DNA of 64,000 nucleotides. Source: Medicago truncatula (lineage: Eukaryota > Streptophyta > Magnoliopsida > Fabales > Fabaceae). This document shows, in pieces, positions 60,395 through 64,000 of this stretch (position 1 is the first letter of the stretch; the number at the start of each line of letters is the position of its first letter). A program made the translations under genes and the position numbers. The DNA is taken from positions 54,044,494 through 54,108,493 of the forward strand of contig NC_053045.1 in assembly GCF_003473485.1 (NCBI RefSeq). Direction: 5' to 3'. The notes beneath the pieces were generated by a model that was not told where the DNA came from, searched no databases, and worked only from the letters and a program-made list of their open reading frames with translations.

Positions 60395-62585
60395 AATTTA
60401 GCAAACATACACATCTTCGTTTGAACAAAAAAATCGTTAATATTTATCAATTATCAAATTCGGATGGGAATGAACAATTTGTCATAACGGGTCGGGTCTA
60501 TTTTGATTTGCATGCCTTTGGAAACTTAGCCAATGGGAGTGAGGAATACGCCATCTACTTGCGCGCGCAAACATTCTCTCTAACGTCGCTAATCGTTTGT
60601 TTCTTCGTCGTACGACCCTTTTGAGACGGGAATACCTCACAGTACTTATGGTCGTGCACTTTCTTTTACCGTTCCTTAACGTTTTTGTCTACGACGAAGT
60701 CTCCGATAATTATATGCCTCGCGATCCATTAGACCATCTGTTTATTCTTTATTTTCTTTCTTCTTCTTCTTATGTGTGACTTCATTTATTACTTTGTTGT
60801 AATATTTCATGCATGACTGTCGTCCTTTGTCGGTTTTAACATGGCGGTAAGTTTAAACTGAGACATATGTCCTAAAACAAACTTTGTTGTTTGTTAGGGT
60901 TAGAATAAACTCAGCGGTGGGTCGGATTTTTTTTTAATAGTAATATAGTTAAATAATTTTATTTTAAAAAAATTGACCTATAGTATGTGTAAATAGTTGA
61001 AGGGTACCGTTTTTTTTTTATTTAGTAACGGACATAATAGCTACGATGGTAACTACGAGTTTACACAAATGTGTTCAACATTTACATAAAATATAAGAGA
61101 TCGAAGAAATAGTTTATTTTTGTTTATATTAATCAGGTTTCCAAAAGAAAGGAGCTTGATACAAAGTTCGAGCGCAAGATAAGTGGATCATGGATCAACG
61201 GTTGTTTCATCTAAGGATTTTTTTTTATGAAAGATAAATTATTTTATTGATAAGAATAAATCACACCTCCCTACCAGGAGAAGCTTGAATTAGACTCTCA
61301 TCCACTCTCATGTTAAAATATACACTACATCTTTTGAAAAGTAAAATTTATACTCCTCTTCCCTATGAGATGATTGAATTACAACCACATCCCTTAATAA
61401 TTAAATACGCACTATACTATAATTTATTTTAACTTAAATAAATAATTTTGAACCACATTTTAAGAAAAATAAATTCATTTCTTTATAATTTAAATGTCAA
61501 TGATAATTAAATTTAAATATTTTGTTATTAATTTTATAATTTGGAGTAAAAATTCACTTTTAAATAACCATACTTAATCAACTTTAATTTTATTTTGGGT
61601 TGTTTCACATTTTATAATAGGGTTTAAAACTATATGTTAATAAAATTGTGAATAAAAAATAGCGAAAAGTATGTATTCAAATTTTGATTATATTAAAATG
61701 GATCTGCAATACTATTTTTCTTCGAAGTGCGTTGGATTTTTTTCTAGATTATTATAAATAAATAAAATATTATTGAGGGAGTAAAATGCAGATTTTAACA
61801 TAAGAGGAGAGGAGAATGTAATTCATGCTTCTCTCAAGGGAGAGGAGTGAAATATTTTCTAACATGTTTTGAATGAGAGGGTAAGGAGATGTATATTTTA
61901 ACATAAGAGGAGAGAACTGGTGATCGAGAAGGCAAGGTAGAGCAATCAATTTTCTCTAAAAAAAAATGTTCTATCTAAGAATCGAACTCATACTCTTTTC
62001 AAAGTAGTCATCATAAAGATTACAACTTGTCAAAAGAATGCTGCAAAATTTTACTAGGATGTTTATATATAAAAAAAAAAACTAATTATTTAATAGATAA
62101 TATACACACAATGCATAAAAATGTAATAATTGTTACAATTTACGGTAATATTTTTTCCCGACTAACATGTATAGTATTCACTATCACGTGACATGCATGA
62201 CTATAAAATTCACATTTAATACTCAAAGAATTATAAATAATAAATTTAAAATTCATGTATGTAGTTGGTCATAGGTGTTTTCAGTGATTGATATTTTTGA
62301 TAATTGATATGCATGACTTCAAACGTCATGTTCAATATATGAGAATAAAGGAAAAACAATTTTGAATAATTTATCTAATATTCTAAAACATAAAATTCAA
62401 CGATATACTATTTGTGTCTTCATCGTTTCTTTAATTAAAATTTTGGATGATTTAGATGTTGTGGTAAAACAGGGCGCGCAGTGATTTATAGGCTTAGGAG
62501 CTACTATACCTTTTTAAGGTGTTCCTTAGCTTAAGGACGATTTATCCTTGTCCACGACTAATCAAATATTTGAGCCTTTGTTGCA
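60395..62585. other. Intergenic with a probable foldback repeat
   Basis: 'ctctcatgttaaaatatacactacatct' near 61303 and its inverse 'agatgtatattttaacataagag' near 61887 mark a possible foldback of about 600 bp. The rest, including small frames at 60421 and 60597, has nothing I can identify. Confidence 0.4.
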
Positions 62586-62589
62586 GGTG

Positions 62590-63535
62590 AAATTGTGTGA
62601 TTTATTGACCAGGACTTGAAGGTTTGGAAAGCTCCCCTAATTTATAATTTATTTGATGCGCCCAATGCACAACTTATCCTTAACACACCGCTACAACCTC
62701 TTGTTGTGAAAGATAAATTATTTTGGAAAAGGGAGGAGAGTGTTAAGTATTATGTTCAAAGTGCATTTCGTATATGCATGTATGAAATTGCAGATAATTC
62801 TCATTTGCATGTCCCTGACCAATGGAATTTAATATGGAAGTTAAAGGTGCCTCCCATAGTTAAGATTTTTTTATGGCGCATGTGTCGTGGTTGCTTTCGA
62901 ACACGTGCTCGTCTTAGTAATAGAGGTGTACCTTGCCCACTTGATTGTGTTCATTGTAATAACAATTATGAAGATAACCTCCATGTGCTCGATCCAACAC
63001 AGTCCAAGCACATGTTATAAGGCAGGATGACAAAGGATGGAAGAAACCGACATCTTACATGTATAAATGTAATATTGACGCATACTTTTTCTACCTCTCT
63101 TAATATGGTAGGTTTGAGAATGTGTCTTAGAGATGATGCAAGTTATTTTGTCCTTGCCAAAACGGACTAGTTTGCTCCCTTGTGTGACACATATGTAGGG
63201 GAGGCTGTCAGGTTACATACAACTTTGAGACGAGTATCATATCTCCAGTTTAATAATGTGGACTTTGATCTTGATTCTAAAAGAGTTGTTGATTTTGTGA
63301 ATTCACGTGTAGATGATAACAACGAGTTTGGTTGTATTATATCTGCTTGTAAATAGTTATCAGTTAATAGATTTTCAGAACTCTCATGTCGAGCTCAACA
63401 AGAGGCAAACAAATAGGTCGCTCACGAGTTAACTTAGACACCCTACCTAATCCTAGCCCCCATGTTATAGACGACTTACCTTCATGTATTTGACACATTT
63501 TAGCTAATGAAATGCAATGAATTTCTTTCTTAAGT
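62590..63535 (+). mobile_element. LINE remnant (zf-RVT and RNase H)
   Basis: The frame at 62616-63020 reads like the plant LINE zf-RVT region: KVWKAPLIYNLFD, then ILNTPL, FWKREESVKYYVQSAF, IWKLKVPPIVKIFLWR, and a Cys pattern (CPLDCVHC...H). The RNase H part follows in broken form at about 63230-63520 (KRVVDFVNSRVDDNNEFGC, then VAHEL) with several stops. No 5' part, poly-A or target duplication is visible. Older than the LINE at 16142. Confidence 0.8.
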
Positions 63536-63558
63536 TATAATGTCCCTGTAACAATTTT

Positions 63559-64000
63559 ATTATTATTAGGTTATATTATCGCCTATATGAAATCATAAAA
63601 ACAATCATTTTTCGTATATTTAATTAAGTTTAAAGACAAAATAATAAATTAATTTCAAAATCCTTCCTCTCACCTAGTGAACAAAACGCATTTTTAATTA
63701 AAATTATTCTCATCCCCTCTTTTAAACCAAACACATGTTTAATTAAAATATCACCTATCTCCTCCTTTTCCGTCCCCTTCATTAAAACCTCTTCCCTCTC
63801 CTGTGTCTTATAAAAGAAATACATATTAAAATCCCAAATCAAAACATTATACAAGCGGGTTAATTATTAGGTTATATTATCGTCTCTATGAAATCGTAAA
63901 AACAAGCATTTTTCGTATATTTAATTAAGTTTAAAGACAAAAGAATAAATTAATTTTAAAATCCTTCCTTTCCCCTTGTGAACTAAACACATTTTTAATT
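63559..64000. repeat. Direct repeat of about 140 bp, period about 301
   Basis: The block beginning 'aggttatattatcg' at 63568 recurs at 63869 with a few changes ('catttttcgtatatttaatt', then 'gacaaaataataaattaatt') and runs off the window. It may be the first units of a tandem array or two arms of an element that continues outside. Confidence 0.75.

Overview
This is nuclear DNA of a flowering plant, most likely a papilionoid legume close to Medicago. I base that on its AT-rich sequence, GT-AG introns, plant-only gene families, canonical miR162, and many plant transposons (SINEs, LINEs, MITEs, a CACTA element, a Tekay-like solo LTR). No search was run, so the species is an inference.

Layout. 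0-7 kb: two copies of an unidentified Lys-rich small-protein family, a broken lipid-transfer-protein-like gene, a LINE 3' end and a 5' fragment of the chloroplast calcium-sensor gene CAS. 7-14.3 kb: an intronless AP2/ERF factor gene, a decayed Ty3/gypsy polyprotein and a third copy of the Lys-rich family. 15-20.1 kb: a hAT-type MITE and a 4-kb, 5'-truncated, mutated LINE with clear target-site duplications (TSDs). 21.4-23.3 kb: a MIR162 gene on the minus strand, which protein-ORF prediction cannot show. 25.4 kb: an intact four-EF-hand calmodulin-like gene. 27.1-30.6 kb: a solo LTR split by a non-autonomous CACTA element, each with its own TSD. 32.5-33.4 kb: a shortened eIF5A gene. 34.3-39.2 kb: a complete nine-exon P4-ATPase (lipid flippase) gene. 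39.2-48.2 kb: gene-poor DNA with a SINE, a hAT element and a large MITE. 48.2-59.2 kb: a complete 16-exon TOUGH (TGH) homologue, with G-patch, SURP and RS regions. 59.2-64 kb: a hAT remnant, a foldback repeat, a decayed LINE and an edge repeat.

Five loci look intact: ERF, MIR162, CML, the P4-ATPase and TGH. Their exon phases close without stops where they have introns. CAS, eIF5A, the LTP-like gene and the LINEs are broken. Two of the intact loci relate to the same machinery: miR162 represses DCL1 mRNA in plants, and TGH assists DCL1-dependent miRNA processing. They lie about 25 kb apart on the same strand.
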